From NCBI GenBank assembly GCA_044346175.1, contig JBIIZQ010000003.1:62001-126000 (forward strand): 64,000 nucleotides of DNA, given 5' to 3'. Each line of letters begins with the position of its first letter. Positions within the stretch are counted from its first letter, which is position 1. The notes under the pieces were generated by a model. It ran no database searches. It was not told where the DNA came from and was given only the letters and a program-made list of their open reading frames with translations. The translations under genes were made by a program, and so were the position numbers. This DNA comes from JBJTUH01 sp044346175. GTDB lineage: Bacteria; Cyanobacteriota; Vampirovibrionia; Vampirovibrionales; JAJTHC01. Shown here one piece after another: positions 16,797-25,107 of the stretch.

Positions 16797-16830
16797 AGGC
16801 CTCTTGCCAAGTATGACTCTCATTTTTACT

Positions 16831-17025
16831 TTACCAAGGGTGTGAAATCAACAAGATACTGACGCTACTTGATGCCAACCTACGTTCAGTAGGGGCAATG
16901 AGAGCGGCACGAAGCCCCCCTTCAATAAATTGGGGCTTTAACGCACGCTTCACTTGGTTTAAAGTGTTAATACCTTTAGCAATGTTTAAGGTACCATACC
17001 CTATGGGGTCTGTGATGTTTACCAT
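16831..17025 (-). CDS. Small hypothetical protein, 64 residues
   Basis: I do not recognise this protein. The ATG at 17025 has AAAAGGAAC directly upstream, with a TATAAAA run just before it, which supports translation. The product is basic (several Arg/Lys at residues 20-50) with a Ser/Val/Leu C-terminus and no signal peptide. It diverges from the aminotransferase gene and is convergent with rhuM. The frame extends further upstream to 17217, but that part is antisense to the aminotransferase and is ignored. It could be chance coding, and the ribosome site is the main support. Confidence 0.45.
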   Translation of the reverse strand: MVNITDPIGYGTLNIAKGINTLNQVKRALKPQFIEGGLRAALIAPTERRLASSSVSILLISHPW

Positions 17026-17056
17026 GTTCCTTTTATAAGTGAAAGTTGATTGGGTT

Positions 17057-18373
17057 ATGTCCGTTTTTACTACACCACGTTCTATCATGAGTGCTTCTTC
17101 GTCCGAGATGTCTTCTGTTGCACAAGGTGCCACAGGGGCAGCGGCCGCCGCCTCAGCCGTGGCAACGGACAACCACAACACACCCCAAGCACCTAAAAAG
17201 TCTCGGGCGTGGCCCACACGGCTACAAAGCTTGCCCCCTTATGTCTTTGCCGTCATCGACGCTAAAAAAGAGGAAGTCCGTGCTAAAGGCATTGAACTGA
17301 TTGACCTCGGCATGGGCAACCACGACATGCCCACCCCCGAACCCATTCTTACCACACTCACCCAAGCCCTTGCCACCACACGCAACCATCAATACCCCGA
17401 CTTTAAAGGGTGTTGTGCCTTTCGTGAAAGTGCCGCCCATTACGTCAACCGTCGTTTTGGTGCCAACCTCTCCCCTGAAACCGATATTCAACCCCTGATT
17501 GGCTCCAAAGAAGGCATTACCCACCTTATTTTAGCCTACAGTACCCCTGGCGATGTGGTACTCATGCCCGCTTTGCATTACCCCGCCTACTTGCGGGCTA
17601 CCTTGATTAGCGGTGCCACACCCTACTACATCCCCATGGATGAAGCAGGACTCCCTAACTTAAAGGCAATTCCTGAAGACATCCTTGCCCGTGCCACGGT
17701 GCTACTTTTAAACTTCCCTAATAACCCTTCCACCGTGTGTGCCACACCCGCCTACTGGCGTGAAGCCATTGCCCTTGCCAAAGCCCATGAACTTGTATTA
17801 GTCAGTGATATGGCCTATGGTGAAATTGCCTTCAACGGTACCACCACACCCAGTGTTTTAGCGGAAGAAGGTGGCTATGATGTGGCTGTAGAGTTTTACT
17901 CATGCTCTAAAACCTTCAATATGGCGGGCTGGCGGATTGGCTTTGCAGCGGGAAATAAAGCCATTATTGAGGTGCTGTATCGTATTAAAACCAACATGGA
18001 TTATGGGGTCAATACCGCCATTCAAGAAGCCGCAGCCTTTGCCATGAATCATGCTGAAACCTTGGTACCCCCTATTACCGCCATGTATCATCAGCGCCGA
18101 GATAAGGCCATGGCACTGCTTCAAACGTTGGGCTGGACACACCTACAAGCCCCTGAAGCCAGCTTTTACATTTGGCTTCCTGTCCCTGAGGGGCATACGG
18201 CTGATAGCTTTACCCTCATGTTGATTGAACAATGCGGGGTGGTGGTCACACCAGGTACGGCGTTTGGTGCAGAAGCGGGCAAATACCACGTGCGGATGTC
18301 GTTAGTGCAACCCGAAACAAAACTTGAAGAAGCATGTCAGCGTATGGCAAAGGCAGGCATTCGTTTTGCATAA
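17057..18373 (+). CDS. LL-diaminopimelate aminotransferase-like class I/II aminotransferase
   Basis: A PLP-dependent fold-type I aminotransferase. Key features are LIGSKEGITH (cofactor phosphate region), LNFPNNPS, VLVSDMAYGEIAF (PLP aspartate/tyrosine) and YSCSKTFNMAGWRIGFAAGN with the Schiff-base lysine. GSKEGI and SKTFNMAGWRIG are typical of the DapL group used by cyanobacteria to make LL-diaminopimelate from tetrahydrodipicolinate for lysine and peptidoglycan, but related enzymes with other substrates share these motifs. The first 50 residues are Ala/Ser-rich and not conserved. ATGs at 17057, 17087 and 17108 are all possible and none has a strong ribosome site. The epimerase gene follows with a short overlap. 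Confidence 0.85.
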   Translation: MSVFTTPRSIMSASSSEMSSVAQGATGAAAAASAVATDNHNTPQAPKKSRAWPTRLQSLPPYVFAVIDAKKEEVRAKGIELIDLGMGNHDMPTPEPILTTLTQALATTRNHQYPDFKGCCAFRESAAHYVNRRFGANLSPETDIQPLIGSKEGITHLILAYSTPGDVVLMPALHYPAYLRATLISGATPYYIPMDEAGLPNLKAIPEDILARATVLLLNFPNNPSTVCATPAYWREAIALAKAHELVLVSDMAYGEIAFNGTTTPSVLAEEGGYDVAVEFYSCSKTFNMAGWRIGFAAGNKAIIEVLYRIKTNMDYGVNTAIQEAAAFAMNHAETLVPPITAMYHQRRDKAMALLQTLGWTHLQAPEASFYIWLPVPEGHTADSFTLMLIEQCGVVVTPGTAFGAEAGKYHVRMSLVQPETKLEEACQRMAKAGIRFA

Positions 18374-19481
18374 CACGGCTTTGTATGCACGCTTTCATCA
18401 GCCACCCGTTGAAAAACAACCCGCTGCACTTATCACGGGGGGTGCTGGCTTTATTGGGCATCATTTAGCACGTCTGCTACTCATGCAGGGGTATCAAGTA
18501 CTCGTTTTGGATGCGTTTGACACATACTATGACCCCGCCATCAAGCACCAACGCATGGCAGATTTATATGCGTATCTTACCACTCAGAACCTCCCCACCC
18601 ATGCCCTACAAGTATACCGGGTAGACCTTTCAGAAGCCGATACCTACCGTGACATCCTCCACACTTGGCAAGCAGCGCTTCAAGGAACCCAAAGTGTCGT
18701 CTATCATTTGGCAGGTCGAGCAGGGGTTCGTCCCTCTATTCAACACCCTGAATGGTACTTACGCCACAACGTACAAGCCACATTTACGCTCATGGAACAA
18801 CTCAAACATTTACAGATTCCTAGAGTCGTATTTGCGTCTTCAAGCTCTGTGTATGGTGAGCTAGGGGCTTATAAACAAGCCCAAGCACTTACAACAGGCA
18901 AACCCTTAACCCCCTTTAAGGAAGAGGAAGTGCTTACCGTCGCGCCTCTTTCACCCTATGCGGCAAGTAAACTCATGTGCGAGCAACTTCTAGCACCGTA
19001 CACAAGTATCTACAAGCTGTCAGTTATTTGTGTCAGATTCTTTACCGTCTACGGCCCTGAACAACGACCCGACCTTGCCATTCATCAATTTATTCATGCC
19101 ATGTTGCACGGTCAACCCATTCAACGCTACGGCGATGGCACCACAGAACGAGATTATACCTATATTCTTGACCTCATTGAGGGGCTTGCCCAAGTAGGGA
19201 CTTATCTTACACAGTGCCAAACGCCCACCTATGACATTTTGAATCTTGGCGGCGGGTGTCCCGTAAGCCTAAACACCATGATTGCCACCATTGAACAAGC
19301 CACCCAAACCCAAGTCCATATTGAGGTACTTCCCATGCAAGCAGGCGATGTACAACTCACAGCGGCCGATATTCGCAAAGCCCAACGCCTCGTAGGGTAT
19401 CAACCCAAGGTGCCTTTTCAGGAGGGCATTGCTCGGTTTGTAGCTTGGCAAAAAGGCGAGCGGGCAAGCCATACCCTTTAA
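18366..19481 (+). CDS. NAD-dependent sugar-nucleotide epimerase (UDP-glucuronate 4-epimerase-like)
   Basis: An extended short-chain dehydrogenase that interconverts nucleotide sugars using tightly bound NAD. The Rossmann motif TGGAGFIG is near the N-terminus, VLDAFDTYYDP and HLAGRAGVRPSI follow, and the catalytic pair is YAASK with upstream SSSSVYG. RFFTVYGPEQRPD and GTTERDYTYILD are typical of UDP-glucuronate/UDP-glucose 4-epimerases that supply surface polysaccharide. There is no ATG in frame near the start. TTG at 18366 has AAAGGCAGG upstream and overlaps the aminotransferase stop by a few bases; a TTG at 18324 is an alternative. The product is cytosolic and probably feeds envelope polysaccharide synthesis. 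Confidence 0.87.
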   Translation: MHNTALYARFHQPPVEKQPAALITGGAGFIGHHLARLLLMQGYQVLVLDAFDTYYDPAIKHQRMADLYAYLTTQNLPTHALQVYRVDLSEADTYRDILHTWQAALQGTQSVVYHLAGRAGVRPSIQHPEWYLRHNVQATFTLMEQLKHLQIPRVVFASSSSVYGELGAYKQAQALTTGKPLTPFKEEEVLTVAPLSPYAASKLMCEQLLAPYTSIYKLSVICVRFFTVYGPEQRPDLAIHQFIHAMLHGQPIQRYGDGTTERDYTYILDLIEGLAQVGTYLTQCQTPTYDILNLGGGCPVSLNTMIATIEQATQTQVHIEVLPMQAGDVQLTAADIRKAQRLVGYQPKVPFQEGIARFVAWQKGERASHTL

Positions 19482-19513
19482 TCCCTAAACACGCTTTAAG
19501 GAATCCAACCCCC

Positions 19514-19942
19514 ATGACAACACCATGGCACACTTTCGGACTCACCCTAGGCGGTGTGGCTTTGGCGGGCATGCTAGGATGTACGCTACGTTTTGGACTC
19601 ATCACCCTCATACAAACGCTTACACAAACCACACCCTACCTCTTCAAGGGGGGCATGGGCTGGCAGGCAAGTGCTTGGGGTGTCTTATGGGTCAATCTGT
19701 TAGGGTGTGCCATGGCGGGTGTCCTCATGCGTTGGGTCGCCATAGGGGGCGTTTCCCCTGAACTTAAAACCGTGCTACAAGTTGGCTTTTTAGGTGGCTT
19801 AACCACTTTTTCATCTCTCATTACAGAGTATGTTGCCCTTGCCCATCATTACGGGTATTGGCATGCCATGAGTTTACTTTACCTACTCGCTAGCATTGCA
19901 CTCGGTACAGGAGCGTATCTTGTGTGCCTCAAAGCAGGTTAA
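19514..19942 (+). CDS. crcB: Fluoride ion exporter CrcB/Fluc
   Basis: A 142-residue, four-helix membrane protein of the Fluc family, which forms dimeric fluoride channels that protect the cell from F-. Family landmarks are GMLGCTLRFG in helix 1, VNLLGCAMAGV in helix 2 and GFLGGLTTFSS in helix 3, whose TTFS segment lines the pore. The ATG at 19514 has AAGGAA upstream. The frame extends upstream to 19445, overlapping the epimerase, but this would add a charged tail not found in the family. It is convergent with pyrD. No fluoride riboswitch-like element was noticed upstream, where the gap is only 32 bases. Confidence 0.88.
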   Translation: MTTPWHTFGLTLGGVALAGMLGCTLRFGLITLIQTLTQTTPYLFKGGMGWQASAWGVLWVNLLGCAMAGVLMRWVAIGGVSPELKTVLQVGFLGGLTTFSSLITEYVALAHHYGYWHAMSLLYLLASIALGTGAYLVCLKAG

Positions 19943-19965
19943 AGTGACTCAATAGGCATGGCACA

Positions 19966-20964
19966 CTAACGATGTGCAACACCCCTCAGTGCCTGCCAAT
20001 GGGTAAGGTTTTCCGTTTCAGCATAAAACCGTAACGACTCCGCAATCCTCTGAAACACGCTTGGACTCTTAAAACAGGACGTACCCACTTGCACCAAACT
20101 AGCCCCCGCCATAAGGAAAGCCAACACATGGTCGGCATCACTGGCACCACCCACTGCGATAATCGGGGTGTCAGGAAACGCCGCATGGAGTTGCCACACA
20201 GCATGTAAGGCAATGGGGAAAACACTAGGTCCACTGTAGCCCCCAGCCACACGAGGTAAAATAGGCTTTTTCTTGGTGACATCTATCGCCATCCCCATCA
20301 CGGTATTGATAGCGACCAAACCCTCTGCACCCGCTTCCACAGCAGCCGCACCCACACGCACAATGTCAACCGCATTCGGCGTAAGCTTGACCATGATAGG
20401 TTTTTGACTCACGGCTTTGACAGCCTGCACAACATCTTTCACCCACACAGGATTACTCCCAAAACTCGACCCGCCATGGTCAACATTAGGGCAAGACAAG
20501 TTCAGCTCATAGGCGGCAATAAGCGGATGATTCGCATGGGCTTGAACGGTCTGTACAAGGGTTTGAAAAGCCTCATTACTGTAAGCCGATAAGCTCAACA
20601 CAAGAGGCACCCCAGCATGCGCCCACTCAGGCACAGTACCCTCCAAGGCTGCATGAACCCCAGGGTTTTGGAGTCCGATACTATTGAGCATCCCCATCCC
20701 TGGTAACTCCACAGTACGAGGGAGTGCATTGCCCACACGTGGCTCGGGAGTCACGGTTTTAGTCACCAGTGCAGAGAAGTACGACCCCAAGGGATACATC
20801 TGTGCAAACGTTTCAGGATTAAACGCCCCAGAGGCGTTCATGAGGGGGAAATTCCCTTGACACAGTCTATCCAGCGGATGAGGGCTATCCGCATGCAAGG
20901 CAAACCCTCTCATAGAGGCTTGAGGCACTTGCAAATGCGCTTGATGCAAGAAGTCAGAAAACAT
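19966..20964 (-). CDS. pyrD: Dihydroorotate dehydrogenase, class 1B catalytic subunit
   Basis: An FMN enzyme that oxidises dihydroorotate to orotate in pyrimidine synthesis. The family segments seen are MNASGAFN near the N-terminus, NSIGLQNPG, ELNLSCPNVDHGG with the active-site cysteine, MVKLTPN, AINTV (FMN contacts), GGYSGPSVFPIAL and IIAVGGASDADHVL. Pairing with an adjacent PyrK assigns it to class 1B, which passes electrons to NAD+. The 332 residues include a slightly long N-terminal region. It follows pyrK by 69 bases on the minus strand, so the two are one operon. The complex is cytosolic. Confidence 0.93.
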   Translation of the reverse strand: MFSDFLHQAHLQVPQASMRGFALHADSPHPLDRLCQGNFPLMNASGAFNPETFAQMYPLGSYFSALVTKTVTPEPRVGNALPRTVELPGMGMLNSIGLQNPGVHAALEGTVPEWAHAGVPLVLSLSAYSNEAFQTLVQTVQAHANHPLIAAYELNLSCPNVDHGGSSFGSNPVWVKDVVQAVKAVSQKPIMVKLTPNAVDIVRVGAAAVEAGAEGLVAINTVMGMAIDVTKKKPILPRVAGGYSGPSVFPIALHAVWQLHAAFPDTPIIAVGGASDADHVLAFLMAGASLVQVGTSCFKSPSVFQRIAESLRFYAETENLTHWQALRGVAHR

Positions 20965-21033
20965 GTCATAGCACCTAATATTGAAACATCATAAGAGATT
21001 AAGCAAACAATAAAACCCAGCGAAGCATCCTAT

Positions 21034-21972
21034 CTACGGCTTCACAGCACAGCACAGCCCACACGAGTTATCAGCAGTGGGGGCTTCAAAACTGTGTTGT
21101 GGCCCCTGAGGGGTCCACAGCAACGCATCTGCATGGAATACAGGACCTTCCGTACAGGCACGTTTGGGGGTTGCGTCAGGGGCAGTCGCCACCACACATC
21201 CAAAACAAGCCCCTGTACCGCAAGGCATGTGGTTTTCAAGGGATACAAAGGTTTGAATATGGGGTGCTTTTTCTTTCAAAACACGCACCATACTCGCCAT
21301 CATGGGGTTAGGTCCACAAACATACGCATGGCTGTACTGAGCAAAGCGTTCGGTCTCCCAGCCTGAAAGCAACATGCCTAAATGCCCTTGAAAGCCATAA
21401 CTTCCGTCATCTGTAGCAAAATCAAGATGACTGCTTGGAAAAAGAGACTTCAAATCATCCATCATCCCTAGGGCTTCACCTGTCCTTGCACCATAGGCAC
21501 AATGTGCATGCCCCGGTACCCCATGACGTTGTGCATACGCAGCCAAGAAGTACAAAGGTGCTAAACCGATACCACCCGCAAGGAGAAGGGCTTTATCCAT
21601 CGTGTCAGGCAAATCCTTGAAAGGCTGCCCGAGGGGAGCAAGCACCTGTGTGGTGTGTCCTTCTTGCCAAGTGGTCATTTCATAGGTGCCTCGTCCAGCC
21701 ACCTTATAGTAAATATCCAAAGTCCCTTCAGAAGGGTTCACATCCCAGAAACTAAAGGGGCGACGAAACTGGAAGGCGGTTTCATCTTTAAGGGCGAGCA
21801 TAAAAAACTGCCCTGGTTTAAAACTTGCCAAAGTGGCCTGAGCCTCATAGGCTTCGTTTCTGAGGGTCATCAGCCATAGCCCATCACCTACATTACGATT
21901 GTCCACAACTTGCATAGGGAGGTCAAACAAGGTGGGTTTAAAGACAGAGGAGGTATCTGAAAAGTGCATCAT
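21034..21972 (-). CDS. pyrK: Dihydroorotate dehydrogenase electron-transfer subunit
   Basis: The FAD/[2Fe-2S] partner of PyrD that moves electrons from FMN to NAD+. The N-terminal ferredoxin-reductase barrel carries RRPFSFWD for FAD binding, the NAD part has LLAGGIGLAPLYFLA and YVCGPNPMM, and the cluster loop PCGTGACFGCVV plus the later RACTEGPVF supplies the four cysteines. The last 20 residues add a CGLCC motif beyond the usual end of the family, which could bind metal or form a disulfide. The first two codons are both ATG. It is the first gene of the pyrK-pyrD operon and diverges from an unknown gene. Confidence 0.92.
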   Translation of the reverse strand: MMHFSDTSSVFKPTLFDLPMQVVDNRNVGDGLWLMTLRNEAYEAQATLASFKPGQFFMLALKDETAFQFRRPFSFWDVNPSEGTLDIYYKVAGRGTYEMTTWQEGHTTQVLAPLGQPFKDLPDTMDKALLLAGGIGLAPLYFLAAYAQRHGVPGHAHCAYGARTGEALGMMDDLKSLFPSSHLDFATDDGSYGFQGHLGMLLSGWETERFAQYSHAYVCGPNPMMASMVRVLKEKAPHIQTFVSLENHMPCGTGACFGCVVATAPDATPKRACTEGPVFHADALLWTPQGPQHSFEAPTADNSCGLCCAVKP

Positions 21973-22097
21973 CGAAAGATTTCATGTTTATCAGGAAGTC
22001 AAGGATAGGTGCCTGCCCTACTACTTTCAGCAAGCAAGCAAAGCCATCAATCAAGCCATCAAGAGGAAGCGTCTAATCGTTCCCTCGCTATTTTTAT

Positions 22098-22108
22098 TGT
22101 ATACTAAA
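22098..22108 (+). promoter_or_regulatory. Promoter -10-like element TGTATACTAAA
   Basis: TGTATACTAAA holds TATACT, one base from the sigma70 -10 consensus, and lies about 125 bases before the next gene. The same 11 bases occur at 52178-52188 upstream of the polyprenyl synthetase gene. No good -35 box is visible at either place. Confidence 0.3.
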
Positions 22109-22232
22109 CACCATCAGTAGGCTTCTAAAATAGATTGTAACCCTCTTTTCATTCAATGGAAGCATCGCCTGTCACAAGCCTCTAGTAAGCAAATACTTAT
22201 TTTACCACGTCAACCAAAGGATTTTGGGTGTT

Positions 22233-23747
22233 ATGTTCTCTGTTGCGACCGATACCTTGCAAAAAACAACACAAGCACTTGCTTTCGGCTGGCTGCAAGC
22301 GCTCCATGCCCTCATTACGCTATGGCAACGCTCACAAGAGGATGCCATGCAAACCCAAGCCACGGTAGGTCAGTCCGAAGTATTAAATACACAGTGGCAC
22401 CTCGACCAACACACCATGAACCAAAGCTGGCAGACTGCCCTAGACAAGCTACTCCCCCTACTGGAAGAGGTACTCCAAACCCCCGCCATAGAGACCCTAA
22501 GCCGCTATGCAGCCCTGTGGCATGAGGTCAAACCCTCCCTTGAGCAAGCCCTACTAAGCCGTATCCCCCAAACACCTTGGACGGCACCTCAACGTTTAGG
22601 CTACACCACGTTTTTAGAAACCCTCCACCACGTGCAACCTGGGGTTGCCTCCACGGGGCAACGTTCTGATTTTTGGCCTTACACAGGCTGGCTCCTCACG
22701 CTCACCACTTGTGATACAACAGCCGCACCTGTTGAAGTACACCATACAGAACACGGTATTCTACAACAACACGTCTCGCCTTTTTTAATTACCACCCCAT
22801 GTCAGTGGCTTGTGAAGGGTACCACAGCGTATACCCAAGCACTCGCACGCATCCTTTGGCCCATCCTTCAGGCACGCCACGCTGCATGCGGACAACGCCT
22901 TGAAGCTTTTAAAGCAGCCCGCCATCAAGGTCAAGCCACCCAGACCATGTCCGATACACTGGCACAACCCTCACTGGAAGACGAGGCACTCACCATGCTT
23001 CATCATCTTCTGGGTGTGGCACTATGGGGTGTCGCTTATGTGTGGGGCGTATGCCATCAGGCATGGCAAGCCGCTTGGGCAGGGGACACCCTGCAACGCA
23101 CCTGGCTTCAAACATACGAACCCCTCTTGTACCGAGCCGCCCAAAGATTTCAAGACATGCCCAGTGCCAACCATTTGGGGATTCAGTGCTTGTTGGCTTG
23201 GCGAAGTCACTGGCAAGTGCTACCTCCTACCACAGAAGCCACACCCTACACGCCCAACGCAAGCCATGATGCTTTATGGGGAGCCATGGTCGATGCACTG
23301 GAGCCACTCCTGACACAGTACCCTTTCAACAAAGCCTTACACCATGCACAAGAAGGTACATCAGCCAACGAAGTACTCGCTCAACTGATAAAACGTTTTG
23401 AAGAGGGCATTCTTCCCTGTGCAACCCACAGCACCACAAGACATTTACAGGAAACCTCTTTAGACACCCCGCTTGCGCCCGATGCGTCTCAGTATCCCCA
23501 CTGGATGCACCTCCTGAAAGAATCCCCTGCCAGTGCCTTTGATATGCTTCAAGCGTATGTCCTATTTACGATGCAAGCACATTTGGCACAGGCACCAGAG
23601 CCTCAAGCACAACTACTTAGCCAGTGCCAAGACCCTCTCGCTTTCCAAGAGGGCTACGAGGGCTACGCTTGGCGACTGAGCCTGCTTCACAAAGCACTAG
23701 AAACCACCGCCATTCATCAGGCACTGAGTGCCTCATCCTTGGGATAG
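22233..23747 (+). CDS. Hypothetical protein, 504 residues, Trp/His/Gln-rich
   Basis: I do not recognise this gene. The product is long, mostly helical by composition, rich in Trp, His, Gln, Leu and Ala, with no signal peptide and no obvious repeats. A hydrophobic stretch LLGVALWGVAYVWGVC (about residues 260-275) might be a buried or membrane helix. It starts at an ATG three codons into a longer frame that begins at a TTG. It stands upstream of dcd on the same strand with an 80-base gap, and diverges from pyrK. The codon choice matches the neighbours, so it looks native. It is possibly a lineage-specific protein. Confidence 0.6.
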   Translation: MFSVATDTLQKTTQALAFGWLQALHALITLWQRSQEDAMQTQATVGQSEVLNTQWHLDQHTMNQSWQTALDKLLPLLEEVLQTPAIETLSRYAALWHEVKPSLEQALLSRIPQTPWTAPQRLGYTTFLETLHHVQPGVASTGQRSDFWPYTGWLLTLTTCDTTAAPVEVHHTEHGILQQHVSPFLITTPCQWLVKGTTAYTQALARILWPILQARHAACGQRLEAFKAARHQGQATQTMSDTLAQPSLEDEALTMLHHLLGVALWGVAYVWGVCHQAWQAAWAGDTLQRTWLQTYEPLLYRAAQRFQDMPSANHLGIQCLLAWRSHWQVLPPTTEATPYTPNASHDALWGAMVDALEPLLTQYPFNKALHHAQEGTSANEVLAQLIKRFEEGILPCATHSTTRHLQETSLDTPLAPDASQYPHWMHLLKESPASAFDMLQAYVLFTMQAHLAQAPEPQAQLLSQCQDPLAFQEGYEGYAWRLSLLHKALETTAIHQALSASSLG

Positions 23748-23828
23748 ATAGTAAATAGTAGATAGTACACTTGCATTCAAGTTTTCCGCACTGTTTTTTG
23801 CCTTCATGTTAAGGACCTTGCTGTTTTT

Positions 23829-24509
23829 ATGAGCCTCTTACACGAACAACAAATTATGACCCGTTTGGTGCATCCAAACCCAGACCAGCGCCTGATTATG
23901 ACCCCCCTCATCGCATTAGATGCTCAGTTAGGACCTTCATCCATTGATGTTCGTCTAGGTACAGAGTTTCAATGCCAAGAGCGTAACATTGAAGGCATTA
24001 TGCACCCCATGCAAGCCCTTGCCAAGGTCAAAAAAAATGCCACTGCCACCTCGGCAGACTATTGGGTAAAGCCCCCCACTGAAAGTGCCGGTGGCACCAT
24101 GAAAACTGTCGTTGCCTCACTCACACAGCCCTTTATCCTGCACCCGGGAGAGTTTGCCCTAGCTTGTACACTAGAGCATTTCCAAATTCCTCTTGACCTT
24201 GCCGCACGTCTTGAGGGGCGCAGCACTTGGGGACGTTTAGGGTTACTGATTCACGCCACAGCGGGGTTTGTGGACCCTGGGTTTCGGGGGGCTTTGACGT
24301 TTGAGCTTGCCAATATTAGCCATGTCCCTCTCACGCTTTACCCTGGCGTACGGATTGCCCAGATGTGCTTCTTTCAAGCAGATGAACTCACGCAACTCCC
24401 ATACCATCAGAAAAAATATACCAAATACAGCTATCAACCTGGTGCCAAAGCTTCTGCGTATTATCAAGACCCCGAATACGCCCAAATCGCCAAATATCTG
24501 TCTCGTTAA
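23829..24509 (+). CDS. dcd: dCTP deaminase
   Basis: This enzyme deaminates dCTP to dUTP, the main source of dUMP for thymidylate in many bacteria, and belongs to the trimeric dUTPase fold. The signature is EGRSTWGRLGLLIHATAGFV followed by DPGFRGALTFELAN; the glutamate and arginine-serine of EGRS and the HATA segment shape the active site. SSIDVRLGTEF near residue 37 is the usual N-terminal strand. At 226 residues it is longer than the usual 190, because of an insert at about 55-95 and an extended C-terminal tail rich in Tyr and Lys. Whether it also has dUTPase activity (bifunctional type) cannot be told here. Confidence 0.9.
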   Translation: MSLLHEQQIMTRLVHPNPDQRLIMTPLIALDAQLGPSSIDVRLGTEFQCQERNIEGIMHPMQALAKVKKNATATSADYWVKPPTESAGGTMKTVVASLTQPFILHPGEFALACTLEHFQIPLDLAARLEGRSTWGRLGLLIHATAGFVDPGFRGALTFELANISHVPLTLYPGVRIAQMCFFQADELTQLPYHQKKYTKYSYQPGAKASAYYQDPEYAQIAKYLSR

Positions 24510-24639
24510 AAGTACGCACGGGCATTTGACACAAAAAGCACCCCCTGTAACGTTTATCCTCTTGCGTTAGGTTTGTGGTATGCCTTAAAGACTGGCATCA
24601 TCCACCAACAAAAAACACACAGGAGGATACAGACGCACT

Positions 24640-24924
24640 ATGCCATCATCACCGTTTAACTTGGCTCAAAAGCAAAATAAGCCCTCTGTACTGGATGAAC
24701 AATACGGCGAGGTAGAACATTTCTTAGCCCAACAATACGTAGAGACCCTGCAAAACCATGGACAATCTCACGTGGTTCACAATGACGCTGAAGTCATTCG
24801 GGATGCACTGGATGCCCTTGCCTACCAAAACATGCTCCACAAGCCAAACTTAATTGCCCAAGGGCTATGGCAAACGCATCCTAAATGGCGTAAAGTTCCG
24901 TTACCGATTCCTCATCAGGGCTAG
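24640..24924 (+). CDS. Hypothetical protein, 94 residues
   Basis: I do not recognise this protein. It is small, soluble, acidic in the middle and Gln/His/Pro-rich, with no signal peptide or metal motif. AGGAGG lies about 14 bases upstream of the ATG, a little far but strong. It follows dcd by 130 bases and ends before an intrinsic terminator at 25017-25040, so it is transcribed apart from the portal-like gene that follows. Confidence 0.6.
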   Translation: MPSSPFNLAQKQNKPSVLDEQYGEVEHFLAQQYVETLQNHGQSHVVHNDAEVIRDALDALAYQNMLHKPNLIAQGLWQTHPKWRKVPLPIPHQG

Positions 24925-25016
24925 ATGCGACGATAGATACCCCAAACGGCAAAAAGTCCATTTACTCAGAAAAGCCTGAAGGATTTTTTCCATCCGTTAC
25001 ATTGAAGAATGAAGTG

Positions 25017-25040
25017 GCACCTCACAGGAGGTGCTTTTTT
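25017..25040 (+). terminator. Intrinsic terminator before the portal-like gene
   Basis: GCACCTC (25017-25023) pairs with GAGGTGC (25028-25034), followed directly by TTTTTT. It ends transcription of the small upstream gene and shows that the portal-like gene must start downstream, at 25108 rather than at the earlier in-frame codon at 25009. Confidence 0.8.
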
Positions 25041-25107
25041 GTATCGCACTTCACTCGCATCCGTATCGTGCTTGTTTTTTCAACACGCCTTGAAAGGAAA
25101 TATCCCC

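Noticed and set aside
16831..17217. 128-codon reading of the small minus-strand frame
   Set aside because: The first half is antisense to the aminotransferase; only the last 64 codons have a ribosome site.
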